A stretch of 64,000 nt of DNA from NCBI GenBank assembly GCA_026710045.1, contig JAPORU010000176.1, forward strand, positions 16,832 through 80,831, given 5' to 3'. Below the pieces are notes generated by a model. It had not been told where the DNA came from. It searched no databases and worked only from the letters and a program-made list of their open reading frames with translations. The DNA comes from Aestuariivita sp. (GTDB lineage: Bacteria > Pseudomonadota > Alphaproteobacteria > Rhodobacterales > Rhodobacteraceae). Position 1 is the first letter of the stretch; every line of letters begins with the position of its first letter. Below are positions 9,470-20,500 of the stretch, piece by piece. The position numbers and the translations under genes are program-made.

Positions 9470-11911
9470 GTGATTGAAGACAGCGACATTGAAACAGAAC
9501 TGACACGAATTCAGGTGCGTCTGGCTGATCTGGATACCGAACAACAGCAACTGCGGCGTCGGATGACGACACTTAAGGCACGCCTCGCTACAAATCAGAG
9601 ACAAGCTGATAAAAAACGTTCCGTCAAGAATGCCCCTGTCACAAATGCCTCGCCGTCCCGTGAAAAGGTTGAATTGTTCCGTTGCCTGTTTGCGGGTCGG
9701 CCGGATGTATTTCCTGTGCGATGGGAAAGTCGAAAATCCAAACGTTCAGGATATTCACCCGCCTGCGCCAACGAATGGGCACGCGGCATCTGCGAGAAAC
9801 CAAAGGTCAAATGTAATGAATGCCCGCATCAGAAATTCATCCCACCGGATGAAAGCGTCATTGCGAGGCATCTGTGGGGTGGCAGCAAGCGGGACGAGGA
9901 CTTTGTAGCGGGGGTCTATCCGCTGCTGCCTGACGACACCTGTTGGTTCCTGGCAGCGGATTTTGACAAGGTGTCGTGGACTGAGGATGCAAATGCCTTG
10001 CTCGAAACCTGTCGTCTAAAGGGGGTGCCAGCAGCATTGGAACGTTCACGGTCCGGCAACGGAGGGCATGTATGGATTTTCTTCTCTGAACAAGTATCTG
10101 CCCGTCTCGCACGTCAGCTCGGATCGGTTTTGATTACAGAGACGATGGAAAGACGGCCGGAAATCGGCTTTACATCTTATGACCGTCTATTTCCGAACCA
10201 AGATACCATGCCCCGTGGCGGCTTCGGCAATCTGATCGCGCTGCCCCTGCAGAACACCGCGCGAACCATAGATAACAGTGTCTTTGTTGACACAGAAATG
10301 CAACCGTATAAGGATCAGTGGGCCTATTTGTCCTCTCAACCAAGAATGTCGGCGGTTGCAGTGACCAAGCTCGTCGACATAGCAGAGCGTTCAGGACGGA
10401 TGCTGAACGTCCGGATACCAGTGGAAGATGCGCAGGCAAACGAACCTTGGAAACTGCCTCCGTCACGTCACAGCGCGCCACGATACCTGAATGTGCCCAT
10501 ACCACATACGATTAAAGTTACGATTGCCGACCAGATATATATTGATCGCTCGAACCTTCCATCCGGTCTGGTCACGCAATTGATTCGGCAGGCTGCATTC
10601 CAGAACCCCGAATTCTATCGCGCACAGGCGATGCGGCTGTCGACTTTCGGCAAACCACGCATAATATCTTGCGCCGAGATCCACCCCAAACACATCGCCC
10701 TGCCACGCGGTTGTTTCGACGAGATGATCGGATTCCTGTCCGATCATAACGTCAACGTTGACGTTGACGACGTACGAGAGGATGGTACACTATTGCCCGT
10801 TTCGGTGCAGTTCCGTGGTAATCTCCGCCCACGGCAGTCGCACGCTTTCGAGACATTGATCAAGTACGATACCGGTGTACTTGCGGCCACAACAGCTTTC
10901 GGCAAGACGGTTGTTGCGGCCGCGTTGATTGCGCACCGCAGCCGCAATACATTGATTCTGGTACACCGTCGAGAACTCTTGAATCAGTGGATCGAGCGCC
11001 TTAAGTCCTTCCTGCAAATCGACCCGAAGAAAATCGGTAAAATTGGAGGCGGGAGCCGTCAACCCTCGGGCATCATTGATGTGGCGCTGATCCAGAGTCT
11101 TGTCCGCAAGGGTGACGTCGACGACATCGTTGCCGGATATGGTCATCTTATTGTCGATGAATGCCACCACCTGTCTGCCGCAAGCTTTGAACTCGTCGCG
11201 CGCAGGTCGAAAGCACGATATGTCATGGGATTGTCGGCGACCGTCACCCGAAAGGACGGGCATCACCCGATCATCTTCATGCAATGTGGTCCCGTACGCT
11301 ATCAGGTGAGCGCCAAATCCCAAGCTGCCGAAAGCGGACTACGCCATAGGGCGCGGGAACGTCAAACGAGATTTCGACTGCCAGAGACACTCGCCATGCT
11401 CGAACAGCCGTCTATGCCTGCAATCTATGCGGCTCTGACTGAGGATAAAGCTCGAAACGATCTGATCTTCAACGATGTACTCAAATCGCTGGAAGCCAAA
11501 CGATCACCGATTGTATTGACGGAACGAAAGGACCACCTTGACTACCTTCGACAGCGATTCTCTCGATTTGCCAAGAATATCATCGTTCTCCATGGCGGCA
11601 TGTCGGCACAGGATCGAAAAGCCGCTGAGACTGCATTGAATGTTTCGAATGATGAGGAACGACTCATCCTCGCAACGGGACGTTATGTCGGCGAGGGCTT
11701 TGATGACCCACGCCTTGATACCCTATTCCTGACGATGCCGATTGCCTGGAAGGGCACACTGGCGCAATATGTCGGCCGATTACATCGGCGGTATCATCAA
11801 AAGAAAGACGTGCTGGTCATCGACTATGTCGACAATTCGGTCCCGGTTCTTGCCAAAATGGCCGCCAAGCGACGAACAGGCTATCGAGCCCTTGGTTATG
11901 TGATGGAATAG
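9470..11911 (+). CDS. TOTE-type archaeo-eukaryotic primase fused to a superfamily II helicase
   Basis: 813 residues in three parts. Residues about 1-50 are a predicted coiled coil rich in Glu, Gln and Arg. Residues about 65-290 form an archaeo-eukaryotic primase of the TOTE conflict-system type: a Cys cluster (C99, C108, C115, C118), the catalytic AADFD at 162-166, and the SGNGGHVWIFF nucleotide-binding motif at 195-205, followed by FPNQDTMPRGGFGN. Residues about 445-800 are a DEAD/DEAH-like helicase with motif I TTAFGKT at 474-480, motif II DECH at 563-566, SAT at 589-591, and a motif VI QYVGRLHRRYH near the end. The GTG start at 9470 has AAGG upstream. Family knowledge places such proteins in predicted DNA-targeting conflict or mobile-element systems; priming and unwinding of target DNA is inference. 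Its partner is likely the divergent exonuclease-RecQ-UvrD gene. Confidence 0.88.
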   Translation: MIEDSDIETELTRIQVRLADLDTEQQQLRRRMTTLKARLATNQRQADKKRSVKNAPVTNASPSREKVELFRCLFAGRPDVFPVRWESRKSKRSGYSPACANEWARGICEKPKVKCNECPHQKFIPPDESVIARHLWGGSKRDEDFVAGVYPLLPDDTCWFLAADFDKVSWTEDANALLETCRLKGVPAALERSRSGNGGHVWIFFSEQVSARLARQLGSVLITETMERRPEIGFTSYDRLFPNQDTMPRGGFGNLIALPLQNTARTIDNSVFVDTEMQPYKDQWAYLSSQPRMSAVAVTKLVDIAERSGRMLNVRIPVEDAQANEPWKLPPSRHSAPRYLNVPIPHTIKVTIADQIYIDRSNLPSGLVTQLIRQAAFQNPEFYRAQAMRLSTFGKPRIISCAEIHPKHIALPRGCFDEMIGFLSDHNVNVDVDDVREDGTLLPVSVQFRGNLRPRQSHAFETLIKYDTGVLAATTAFGKTVVAAALIAHRSRNTLILVHRRELLNQWIERLKSFLQIDPKKIGKIGGGSRQPSGIIDVALIQSLVRKGDVDDIVAGYGHLIVDECHHLSAASFELVARRSKARYVMGLSATVTRKDGHHPIIFMQCGPVRYQVSAKSQAAESGLRHRARERQTRFRLPETLAMLEQPSMPAIYAALTEDKARNDLIFNDVLKSLEAKRSPIVLTERKDHLDYLRQRFSRFAKNIIVLHGGMSAQDRKAAETALNVSNDEERLILATGRYVGEGFDDPRLDTLFLTMPIAWKGTLAQYVGRLHRRYHQKKDVLVIDYVDNSVPVLAKMAAKRRTGYRALGYVME

Positions 11912-12264
11912 CACCGCCCAAACACGATAAACCCCACCACTGAAAACAGAGCCGCACGCAAAAGCGCAACCATCCCACAGTCATCCAACCCACATCAGAC
12001 CTGCAAGTCCAGAACCGTGCCCGACACACCGTCACCCCACCGGTTCCGTCTTGATACCATCCCGCGACACTGGAAAAGAAACCTTTGGAGAGTTTATGTC
12101 CGTTGGGTTGAAGAATCGGTTCTACGAGACACAGATGTTCATCACCTCTGACGAAGGTCGTTTCTTTCATCCGACCCTATCAAAAATTGGTCTTGGTAAT
12201 CAGGTATCAGGTCGACGACGGCGATATCCATCGAATGAAAGGACAATTGGGAAGACACATAATC
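11912..12264. other. Gap after the TOTE gene, C/A-rich on the plus strand
   Basis: About 350 bp between the stop codon of the primase-helicase and the end of soxG. The first 130 bases are strikingly C- and A-rich and G-poor on the plus strand, with no clear stem-loop. A Shine-Dalgarno-like GGAG precedes an ATG at 12096, but the frame runs antisense into soxG and shows no motif, so no gene is called. Confidence 0.3.
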
Positions 12265-12843
12265 TCAGGCCATTACGCCACGCGCTTCGACAGCCTCCAT
12301 ACACAATTCAATATGACGAATCAGTGTCCGCGCCATTGATCGAAAAACCATGACCTGAAATATCATCTCACCAGTGCGCGATACACTCGCCATCATGTGA
12401 CCGCATCGCGTTCGCGCCGTATGATTGATCGCAAAAGCGCTCCCGCGTAAATCAATCGGAACAAGACGCGTTAAAATATCCACAGCATATGCACCCTCAA
12501 GCTGAACAACGGCCCATGCATCGGACTGATCAACGAGCGCGGCATACTGAATGAGATGTGAATCAGGATATGGTCCTACCAATAGCCCCTGCCCTTTCCC
12601 AAACCAGATCATCCGTGCATCGCTCGCTACGCCTATCCGATTAGGTGCGGGAAACGCGACGGCATGCGCCTGCATAAGAACGTCGGAAAGCTGTCGGTCT
12701 TGTCCCTTATAGGGGGCTACGACGGTCAAACAGCCAAGATCCACTTCTTCCATACGCACACCGCACACGGTCTTTGGTACCATCCCCTCGCACGGAGTCC
12801 TTGCAATCATTTCAATCACGTGCACGCGCCCCTTCCGGATCAA
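12265..12843 (-). CDS. soxG: Sarcosine oxidase gamma subunit
   Basis: Smallest structural partner of the alpha subunit in heterotetrameric sarcosine oxidase, which demethylates sarcosine to glycine with release of 5,10-methylene-THF and H2O2. The 192-residue sequence shows family features such as WFGKGQGLLVG and the segment LTRLVPIDLRGSAFAINHTA, where the Pro-Ile-Asp-Leu region is conserved. It overlaps the end of soxA by about 30 bp in another frame, so it is last in the soxB-D-A-G operon and probably translationally coupled. Confidence 0.93.
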   Translation of the reverse strand: MIRKGRVHVIEMIARTPCEGMVPKTVCGVRMEEVDLGCLTVVAPYKGQDRQLSDVLMQAHAVAFPAPNRIGVASDARMIWFGKGQGLLVGPYPDSHLIQYAALVDQSDAWAVVQLEGAYAVDILTRLVPIDLRGSAFAINHTARTRCGHMMASVSRTGEMIFQVMVFRSMARTLIRHIELCMEAVEARGVMA

Positions 12844-15775
12844 AAAAAACCGGATGGGTTACAAGACAACGGGTTGTCACTCCACGCAGATGATCAACGG
12901 CATCGATCTCTTCTCCATAGCGTTCAGGACCATTCTTGAGAAATCCTAACCCGATCGCAGTTCCAAGAGTGGGTGAAACTGCAGCCGATGAAATATGACC
13001 CTGATCATTCTTCCGAACAGGAACCACTCCCTTTGGAAAAAGATGTGCTCCAGCTCTCAGTGACGCGCCCGCATCCACCGGCTTTAATCCCACGAGTCGA
13101 TGTCGATTGGCGTGAGTCAATCCAGGTCGAGACGCCATACGCTTTCCAATATAATCTTTTGTCTTCGAAGCCATACGTGCCAGTCCGATATCATAGGCTG
13201 TCGCCCGCCCGTCAATCTCAGCGTGTGTAATGAACCCCTTTTCCATTCTCAGTACGTTCAAGGCCTCCATCCCATAAACGCCACCGCCACGTTCCTCTGC
13301 TTTGGCAACCAAGAGACGAAACACGCTCTCGCCATAGCGAGCCGGTACCGCGAGCTCATAAGCCCGTTCACCTGAGAATGAAATGCGAAACAGCCGTCCT
13401 TTGATTCCAGAAATAGCAACCTCACCACAGGACATAAATGGCCAACGATCGTTCTCGATCGAATCATCCAGAAGTTCATTGAGAATCGTTCGTGACAAGG
13501 GTCCTGCAATGCCATACTGGGCCCACTGCTCCGTTACCGAAATCATCGTGACATCCCATTCTGGATGCAAACACTGGTTTACAAATTCCAGGTGCGCCAA
13601 TACGAACCCTGCCGCCGCCGTAGTGGTGGTCATAAGATAATGCGAATCGCCCAATCGGGCAGAGGTTCCATCGTCCATCACATGTCCGTCTTCACGCAGC
13701 ATCAACCCATAACGCACGGAACCCACTTTGAGACTTGAGAAGGTGTTGGTGTACACAAAGTCCAGTAACTTTGCGGAATCCCTACCTTGGATATCAATTT
13801 TGCCAAGCGTGGAGACATCGCAGATACCTACGGCATTTCGGACATATCTTACTTCTCGATCAATGCTTTGCTGCATCGTATGCTCGTTCGCTTCGGGGAA
13901 ATAACTGGGACGATACCAAAGACCCGCCTCTATCATCGGCGCGCCGCGCTCGACCGCAACACGATGAGCCGATGTGAAACGTTCAGGAGCGAAATCCTTT
14001 CCTTGTGCGTCGGCGCCTATGGCCGCCAGGGAAACTGGAGTATAGGGCGGTCGAAACGTTGTTGTCCCAGTTTCTGGGATTGTTCGATTGGTAAGTTCGG
14101 AGAGGACAGCGAGGGTGACCACATTTGAGAGCTTTCCTTGGTCTGTCGCCATCCCTTGCGTCGTATAGCGCTTCAAATGTTCAACAGATCGGTAATTTTC
14201 CGCTACCGATAATTCGACGTCCTTTACCGTCACATCGTTTTGAAAATCGAGCCAGGCCCGAGTCTTCCCCTTGCCTGTCACATACCAAAGTGAGGTCTGG
14301 CGATAGGGATCGTCTTCCGCATCCGGAATCTCGACGGGAACATCGGATTTTCCATGTTCTTGGGCAACGTACAGACCCGCTTGGGCTCCATCCCTAAGAC
14401 AGGATTGTGTCGACATTGATCCCATACAAGATCCAGCGAATACAAGATTAGGGACAGCATCACGAAGCGGCACAAAAGCTGCAATGTCCTCACGCCAAAC
14501 AGGAGATGAGCCAAGATGGCAGGCCAGATTAACCGTTGGATTCCAACCACCCGACACAGCAAGTGCATCAACCGGGATGGAATGCATCCGACCAGACGAC
14601 CGCAGCCTGATACCCTTCAAGCCCTTCCTGCCGCGCGTATCATAGACTTCAGTTCCCTGAATGACCTCAATCCCATCAATGTCGGGAGCGTCGGAACGGC
14701 TATCGATCACAGCTGCGACATTCACGCCAGCCGCTGTCAGATCGCGTACCGTTCGATATGCATCATTGTTGTTCGTAAAGACCGCTATGGACTCTCCGGG
14801 ACAAACGCCCCAACGATTCAAGTAGTCCCGTATCGAACTTGCAAGCAATATCCCAGGACGATCATTGTTGGCAAACGCGATCGGGCGCTCCATTGCGCCT
14901 GCCGCCAAAATTGCATGACGTGCAACAAGGCGCCAAAATGTTTCCCGGGGCAGAGATCGATGCGGCGGACGATGCTGGCCAACACGCTCCAGTGCAGCAA
15001 ACGTACCATGATCATAGATACCCGTTACCGTTGTTCTCGACATGAGTTGAACATTTGGCAAATTCCGCAATTCTTCCACCGTTCGTTCAGCCCAGATTTG
15101 GCATGGTTGTTGATCAATCTCATGCGTTTCTGCCAACAGACGCCCACCCAACTTGCTATCTTCATCGGCCAGGATCACATCCAACCCGGCACGGCCTGCA
15201 GCCAAAGTCGCCATCAAACCGGCAGGACCACTTCCGATAACCAGAAGGTCGCAATGGGCCCAGGCCCGTTCGTAACAATCTCTATCCGCCTCACCTGATA
15301 GAGCTCCAAGCCCGGCTGCTCTGCGAATAAGGGGTTCATAGATCCGTTCCCATATTCCACGTGGCCACATAAACGTTTTATAATAGAAACCGGCGCCGAG
15401 AAACGGAGCGGCAAGATCAAATAGCGCACGAAAATCCCAAGCCAGTGAGGGCCAGTGATTCTGCGAATGAGCTTCGAGTCCATTATAAAGTTCCTGAACC
15501 GTTGCACGCGTGTTCGGCTCACGATTTGCATCCGACCCAATTGTCACTAAAGCGTTCGGCTCTTCACTCCCGGCCGTTAACACTCCACGTGGTCGATGAT
15601 ACTTGAAGGACCGTCCAAGCAACCGGACATCGTTCGCCATCAAGGCTGAAGCAAGCGTATCGCCAGCAAAACCTGTAAAGTTTACCTTGTCAAACTTGAA
15701 GCTGATTGGCACATTACGATCAATAAGACCCTTGCCATGGATCCTCACCGTTGCATCTCCTCCGGCAACTCGCAA
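12812..15775 (-). CDS. soxA: Sarcosine oxidase alpha subunit
   Basis: 987 residues, normal length for the NAD-binding, folate-binding alpha subunit. The N-terminal part has the 2Fe-2S-like domain (KFDKVNFTGFAGDTLASAL and SFKYHRPRGVL). The middle is a pyridine nucleotide-disulphide oxidoreductase fold with the Rossmann motif VIGSGPAGLMATLAAGRAG. The last 370 residues form a GcvT-like aminomethyltransferase domain that passes the methyl carbon to tetrahydrofolate (YGMEALNVLRMEKGFITH). The start at 15775 overlaps soxD by 31 bp. It acts with soxB, soxD and soxG in the cytoplasm. Confidence 0.96.
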   Translation of the reverse strand: MRVAGGDATVRIHGKGLIDRNVPISFKFDKVNFTGFAGDTLASALMANDVRLLGRSFKYHRPRGVLTAGSEEPNALVTIGSDANREPNTRATVQELYNGLEAHSQNHWPSLAWDFRALFDLAAPFLGAGFYYKTFMWPRGIWERIYEPLIRRAAGLGALSGEADRDCYERAWAHCDLLVIGSGPAGLMATLAAGRAGLDVILADEDSKLGGRLLAETHEIDQQPCQIWAERTVEELRNLPNVQLMSRTTVTGIYDHGTFAALERVGQHRPPHRSLPRETFWRLVARHAILAAGAMERPIAFANNDRPGILLASSIRDYLNRWGVCPGESIAVFTNNNDAYRTVRDLTAAGVNVAAVIDSRSDAPDIDGIEVIQGTEVYDTRGRKGLKGIRLRSSGRMHSIPVDALAVSGGWNPTVNLACHLGSSPVWREDIAAFVPLRDAVPNLVFAGSCMGSMSTQSCLRDGAQAGLYVAQEHGKSDVPVEIPDAEDDPYRQTSLWYVTGKGKTRAWLDFQNDVTVKDVELSVAENYRSVEHLKRYTTQGMATDQGKLSNVVTLAVLSELTNRTIPETGTTTFRPPYTPVSLAAIGADAQGKDFAPERFTSAHRVAVERGAPMIEAGLWYRPSYFPEANEHTMQQSIDREVRYVRNAVGICDVSTLGKIDIQGRDSAKLLDFVYTNTFSSLKVGSVRYGLMLREDGHVMDDGTSARLGDSHYLMTTTTAAAGFVLAHLEFVNQCLHPEWDVTMISVTEQWAQYGIAGPLSRTILNELLDDSIENDRWPFMSCGEVAISGIKGRLFRISFSGERAYELAVPARYGESVFRLLVAKAEERGGGVYGMEALNVLRMEKGFITHAEIDGRATAYDIGLARMASKTKDYIGKRMASRPGLTHANRHRLVGLKPVDAGASLRAGAHLFPKGVVPVRKNDQGHISSAAVSPTLGTAIGLGFLKNGPERYGEEIDAVDHLRGVTTRCLVTHPVFFDPEGARARD

Positions 15776-16008
15776 GCCCGTATTTCATGAGTGACCGTGT
15801 CACGTGTTACAATCAACCATGCCCCACATCCTGAGACATGATGCCAGAGTTCCTGAGATAGGCCCGCGGGATTGTTCCGCAGATGCAGATAACTCTCCCA
15901 TGCCTCGTCGGACGCTTCCTCACCGGGACGTGTAAGGATAACCGCAGACCCTCGACAAGCGAATTCCCGTAGATCACGTTCGCCACAAATTGGGCAGCCT
16001 ATCCTCAT
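15745..16008 (-). CDS. soxD: Sarcosine oxidase delta subunit
   Basis: 87 residues, typical for this zinc-binding subunit. The CPICGE motif at residues 5-10 and the LWHHVSGCGAWLIVTRD segment supply the expected Cys/His zinc ligands. It lies between soxB and soxA, overlapping the latter, as in other soxBDAG operons of alphaproteobacteria. Confidence 0.95.
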   Translation of the reverse strand: MRIGCPICGERDLREFACRGSAVILTRPGEEASDEAWESYLHLRNNPAGLSQELWHHVSGCGAWLIVTRDTVTHEIRACELPEEMQR

Positions 16009-16062
16009 AATGCACTCCCGGTCTCAACTCTCAACAAACAGACCTCGTCTATCGCTATATTG

Positions 16063-17316
16063 TCAATGCAGATTGTGCTGCGAACCCGTCCCTTCTTCAT
16101 CCATAAGATGGTACCCATCTCGGAATCGATTCAATCGAAATTGTGTCGCACATTGGTGGTAGGATCCAGTTGCGATAAGATGCGCAAACACGTTGCCAGA
16201 ACCTGGAACGGCCTTAAATCCACCGTAGCACCAACCGCAATTGAGGTAGAGTCCATCAATGTCCGTTTTGTCAATAATCGGCGAACCATCTGGGGACATA
16301 TCCATAATTCCACCCCAATGCCGCAATATGCGCGCTTTCCCAATCATGGGCATAAGTGCTAGACCCGCTTCAACAACATGCTCGACTGTTGGTAAATTTC
16401 CGCGGGCGGCATAGGACGGATAATAGTCCAGATCTCCACCAAAAACCAGTCCTCCCTTATCCGATTGACTGATGTAGAAGTGCCCCATACCGAAGGTCAC
16501 GACATGATCGATACAGGGCTTGAGACCTTCCGTCACAAAGGCTTGCAAAATATGACTCTCGATGGGAAGACGAAGACCTGCGAGAGCCGCCACCTGTCCA
16601 GACCGACCGGCGGCACACATTCCAACCTTCTTGGCCTTAATGTCACCGCGATTCGTCTGTACCAAATCCACTTTTCCACCCCGCACATGGATTCCAATCA
16701 CTTCACAATTCTGAATAATATCAACGCCATGTTGATCGGCCCCACGTGCAAACCCCCAGGCCACGGCATCATGACGGGCCGTACCGCCACGCGGATGATA
16801 TAATCCCCCATAAATTGGAAAACGGGCGTTATCGTAATCAAGGAACGGAACCATCTTCCGCAACTCCTCGGGTTGCATCAAAATTGCATCGTCCCCCTGG
16901 TTTATCATCGCATTCCCACGCCGAACCGCCTCATCACGCTGCCCATCCGAGTGAAAAATATTGATAACCCCGCGCTGCGAATGCATCACATTATAATTCA
17001 ACGCGTCTTCCAGTCCTTCCCAAAGTTTCAGGGAATGGCTGTAAAATTCGGAGTTTCCCGGCAGTGCGTAATTTGCGCGGACAATCGTGGTATTTCGTCC
17101 CACATTGCCGCCACCGATGTAACCACGTTCAAGAACGGCAATATTTCGCAATCCATGTTCTTTTGCGAGGTAATAGGCAGTCGCCAGCCCATGGCCGCCG
17201 CCGCCGATAATGACAATATCATATTCAGGTCGAGGTTCGGGATCACGCCAGTGATGCTGCCAACCCTTGTTACCAGTGAGTCCTTCCTTTAAAATGCGCC
17301 ATCCAGAAAATTTCAT
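16063..17316 (-). CDS. soxB: Sarcosine oxidase beta subunit
   Basis: 417-residue catalytic flavoprotein that oxidises sarcosine. A DAO-type FAD-binding Rossmann fold is near the N-terminus (VIIGGGGHGLATAYYLAKEH, residues about 35-54), preceded by the family opening KFSGWRILKEGLTGNKGWQ. The GGTARHDAVAWG segment near residue 178 belongs to the region of covalent FMN attachment in this family; I cannot assign the exact histidine. The C-terminus has LNCGWCYGGFKAVPGSG. First gene of soxBDAG. No glyA, purU or regulator lies beside it, unlike many sox operons. Confidence 0.96.
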   Translation of the reverse strand: MKFSGWRILKEGLTGNKGWQHHWRDPEPRPEYDIVIIGGGGHGLATAYYLAKEHGLRNIAVLERGYIGGGNVGRNTTIVRANYALPGNSEFYSHSLKLWEGLEDALNYNVMHSQRGVINIFHSDGQRDEAVRRGNAMINQGDDAILMQPEELRKMVPFLDYDNARFPIYGGLYHPRGGTARHDAVAWGFARGADQHGVDIIQNCEVIGIHVRGGKVDLVQTNRGDIKAKKVGMCAAGRSGQVAALAGLRLPIESHILQAFVTEGLKPCIDHVVTFGMGHFYISQSDKGGLVFGGDLDYYPSYAARGNLPTVEHVVEAGLALMPMIGKARILRHWGGIMDMSPDGSPIIDKTDIDGLYLNCGWCYGGFKAVPGSGNVFAHLIATGSYHQCATQFRLNRFRDGYHLMDEEGTGSQHNLH

Positions 17317-17546
17317 GATTCATTACTCTGTTGCCGTTTTATGTCCATCAAGATCGTTGAAAAAGAATAAAACTGTCAGCCAAACACACCGCATGCCAAT
17401 CACCACGTCACACAGCAACCCCGTCTATCTGCATCCATCCGATCAGGCTTCATTGAATACATACACACGTCACCCCGCATACTGGTCACAAACGCTATGC
17501 GCGAAACTATGTAGAATCCACCTTATTAAATTTTTTGAGGAATCGC

Positions 17547-20500
17547 ATGGCTGAGTTTGGTAAAATTCTGATAGCAAACCGTGGCGAAATTGCAATTCGT
17601 ATCTTAAGGGCCGCCAATGAGCTCGGCAAGAGGACCGTCGCCGTTTTTGCCGAAGAAGACAAATTGGGATTGCACCGATTCAAGGCGGATGAGGCGTATC
17701 AAATTGGTGCCGGTTTAGGACCCGTAGCGGCATATCTGTCCATTGATGAAATGATCCGTGTTGCGCTCGAAAGCGGTGTGGACGCGATTCATCCCGGTTA
17801 TGGATTATTATCGGAGAATCCGGACTTCGTCGAAGCGTGCGTGAAGAACGGGCTAACCTTCATAGGGCCGCAGGCAGAAACCATGCGTGCCCTCGGCAAT
17901 AAGGATTCCGCCCGCAAGGTCGCAATGGCGGCAGGAGTACCCGTCATTCCGGCCTCAAACGTACTCGGACCCGACATGGAGCGCATTTATGCCGAAGCCG
18001 CAGACATTGGTTATCCATTGATGCTCAAAGCCAGTTGGGGTGGTGGCGGACGAGGCATGCGTCCCATCATGTCTGCCGATGAACTCGAAGAAAAAATTTT
18101 GGAAGGACGTCGGGAGGCAGAAGCCGCTTTTGGGAACGGTGATGGATTTCTTGAGAAAATGATCACTCACGCGCGCCATGTCGAGGTTCAGATCCTTGGC
18201 GACAAACATGGTAACTTGTACCACTTATACGAGCGTGACTGCTCGATTCAACGTCGCAATCAAAAAGTCGTTGAACGTGCACCGGCTCCTTACCTGAATA
18301 CCGCGCAACGATCTGAATTATGTGATCTCGGTCATCGAGTTTGCAAACATGTCAACTACGAGTGCGCTGGTACGGTCGAATTCCTCATGGATATGAAAAC
18401 CGAACAGTTCTACTTCATCGAAGTCAATCCACGCGTTCAGGTGGAGCACACCGTCACCGAAGAAGTCACCGGTATTGATATTGTTCAGGCCCAGATCCTG
18501 ATCGCTGAAGGAAAAACCATTCAGGAAGCAACCGGAAAATCCACACAAGACGATATCACCCTCAATGGACACGCGATACAGACGCGGATTACGACCGAGG
18601 ATCCACAAAATCAATTCATTCCCGATTATGGACGGATCACAGCTTATCGTGAAGCCACAGGAATGGGAATTCGGCTTGATGGCGGAACAGCCTACACGGG
18701 CGGAATTATTACCCGTTATTATGACTCGCTCTTAACAAAGATAACCGCTTGGGCTTCAACTCCTGCAATGGCCATTGCCCGCATGGACCGGGCCTTGAGA
18801 GAGTTCCGCATTCGCGGCGTTTCAACAAATATTGCCTTTGTTGAAAACTTGCTGAAGCATCCCACGTTCTTGTGCAACGGCTACAGCACAAAATTCATTG
18901 ATGAAACGCCTGAATTATTTCACTTTTCCAGGCGTCGGGATCGCGGAACTAAAGTGTTGACCTACATTGCAGACATCACGGTCAACGGACATCCAGAAGT
19001 CAAAGACCGTCCGAAACCACCGGCCAACATACGCGTTCCAATAGCGCCGAACCGTCGTACAGAACCTGTCAAAGGAGTAAGAAATCTTCTGGAACGACAA
19101 GGGGCACAAGCGGTTGCCAAGTGGATGAAAACTGAGAAAAGGCTTCTCATTACCGATACCACAATGCGTGATGGCCACCAATCCTTATTGGCCACACGCA
19201 TGCGCTCCATCGACATGATCCGTGTTGCCCCAGTCTATTCAACCAATTTACCAGAATTGTTTTCGGTCGAATGCTGGGGCGGGGCAACATTTGATGTTGC
19301 TTATCGTTTTCTTCAAGAATGTCCTTGGCAACGCTTGCGCGATCTACGCGCCTGTATGCCCAACTTGATGACCCAAATGCTGTTGCGCGGTTCCAATGGT
19401 GTCGGTTATACAAATTACCCAGACAATGTGGTGACCACCTTTGTGCGAGAAGCCGCAAAAAATATTGATGTCTTCCGCGTGTTTGACAGCTTGAACTGGG
19501 TTGAAAACATGCGGGTCGCCATGGACGCGATTCTTGATTCTGAAAAAATTTGCGAAGGCACGATCTGCTATACCGGTGACATTCAAGACCCGACGCGGGC
19601 CAAGTACGACTTAAAGTACTATGTCAATATGGCCAAGGACTTGCAGATGTCGGGCGCCCATATATTAGGGTTGAAAGACATGGCAGGAGTGCTGAAACCT
19701 TCCGCTGCGCGCGTTCTGATCAAGGTACTGAAAGAAGACGTTGACCTTCCCATTCACTTTCATACACACGACACGGCTGGGGTTGCGTGTGCGACCATTT
19801 TTGCCGCATCAGAAGCTGGTGTTGATGCGGTCGACTGTGCGATGGACGCCTTCTCTGGTAATACAAGTCAGGCAACGCTTGGATCGGTTGTCGAGACGCT
19901 GAGAGGCAGTGACCGAGACACGGAACTGGATATTGGCGCCATTCGTGAAATCTCGGATTACTGGGAGGCGGTCCGGAAGCAATATGCAGCATTTGAGAGT
20001 GGTTTACAGGCACCGGCTTCCGAAGTTTACTTGCATGAAATGCCTGGGGGTCAGTTTACCAACCTAAAGGCGCAGGCCCGGTCGATGATGCTGGAAGAAC
20101 GATGGCATGAAGTCGCACAGATGTATGCCAATGTAAATCAATTGTTTGGTGATATCGTCAAGGTCACACCATCGTCCAAGGTTGTTGGCGATATGGCACT
20201 CATGATGGTGTCTCAAGGCCTTACTCTCGACGATATCAGGAACCCGGAAATTGAAGTCGCTTTTCCTGAAAGTGTGGTCGACATGATGCGCGGTAACTTA
20301 GGGCAACCTCCCGGGGGCTTCCCTAAGGACCTTGTCCAAAAGGTTTTGAAGAATGAACAGCCTATCGTTCATCGACCCAGTCGCGACGTGCCCGATGTTG
20401 ATCTTGAAGCAACCCGCCAAGCGGTTTCACAGGAGATGGATGGTAAGGCAGTCGATGATGAAGATCTCATGGGCTACTTGATGTATCCTAAAGTTTTTCT

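Noticed and set aside
14516..15298. A 260-codon plus-strand frame inside soxA
   Set aside because: Shadow of the sarcosine oxidase alpha subunit; Cys- and Arg-rich with no family resemblance.
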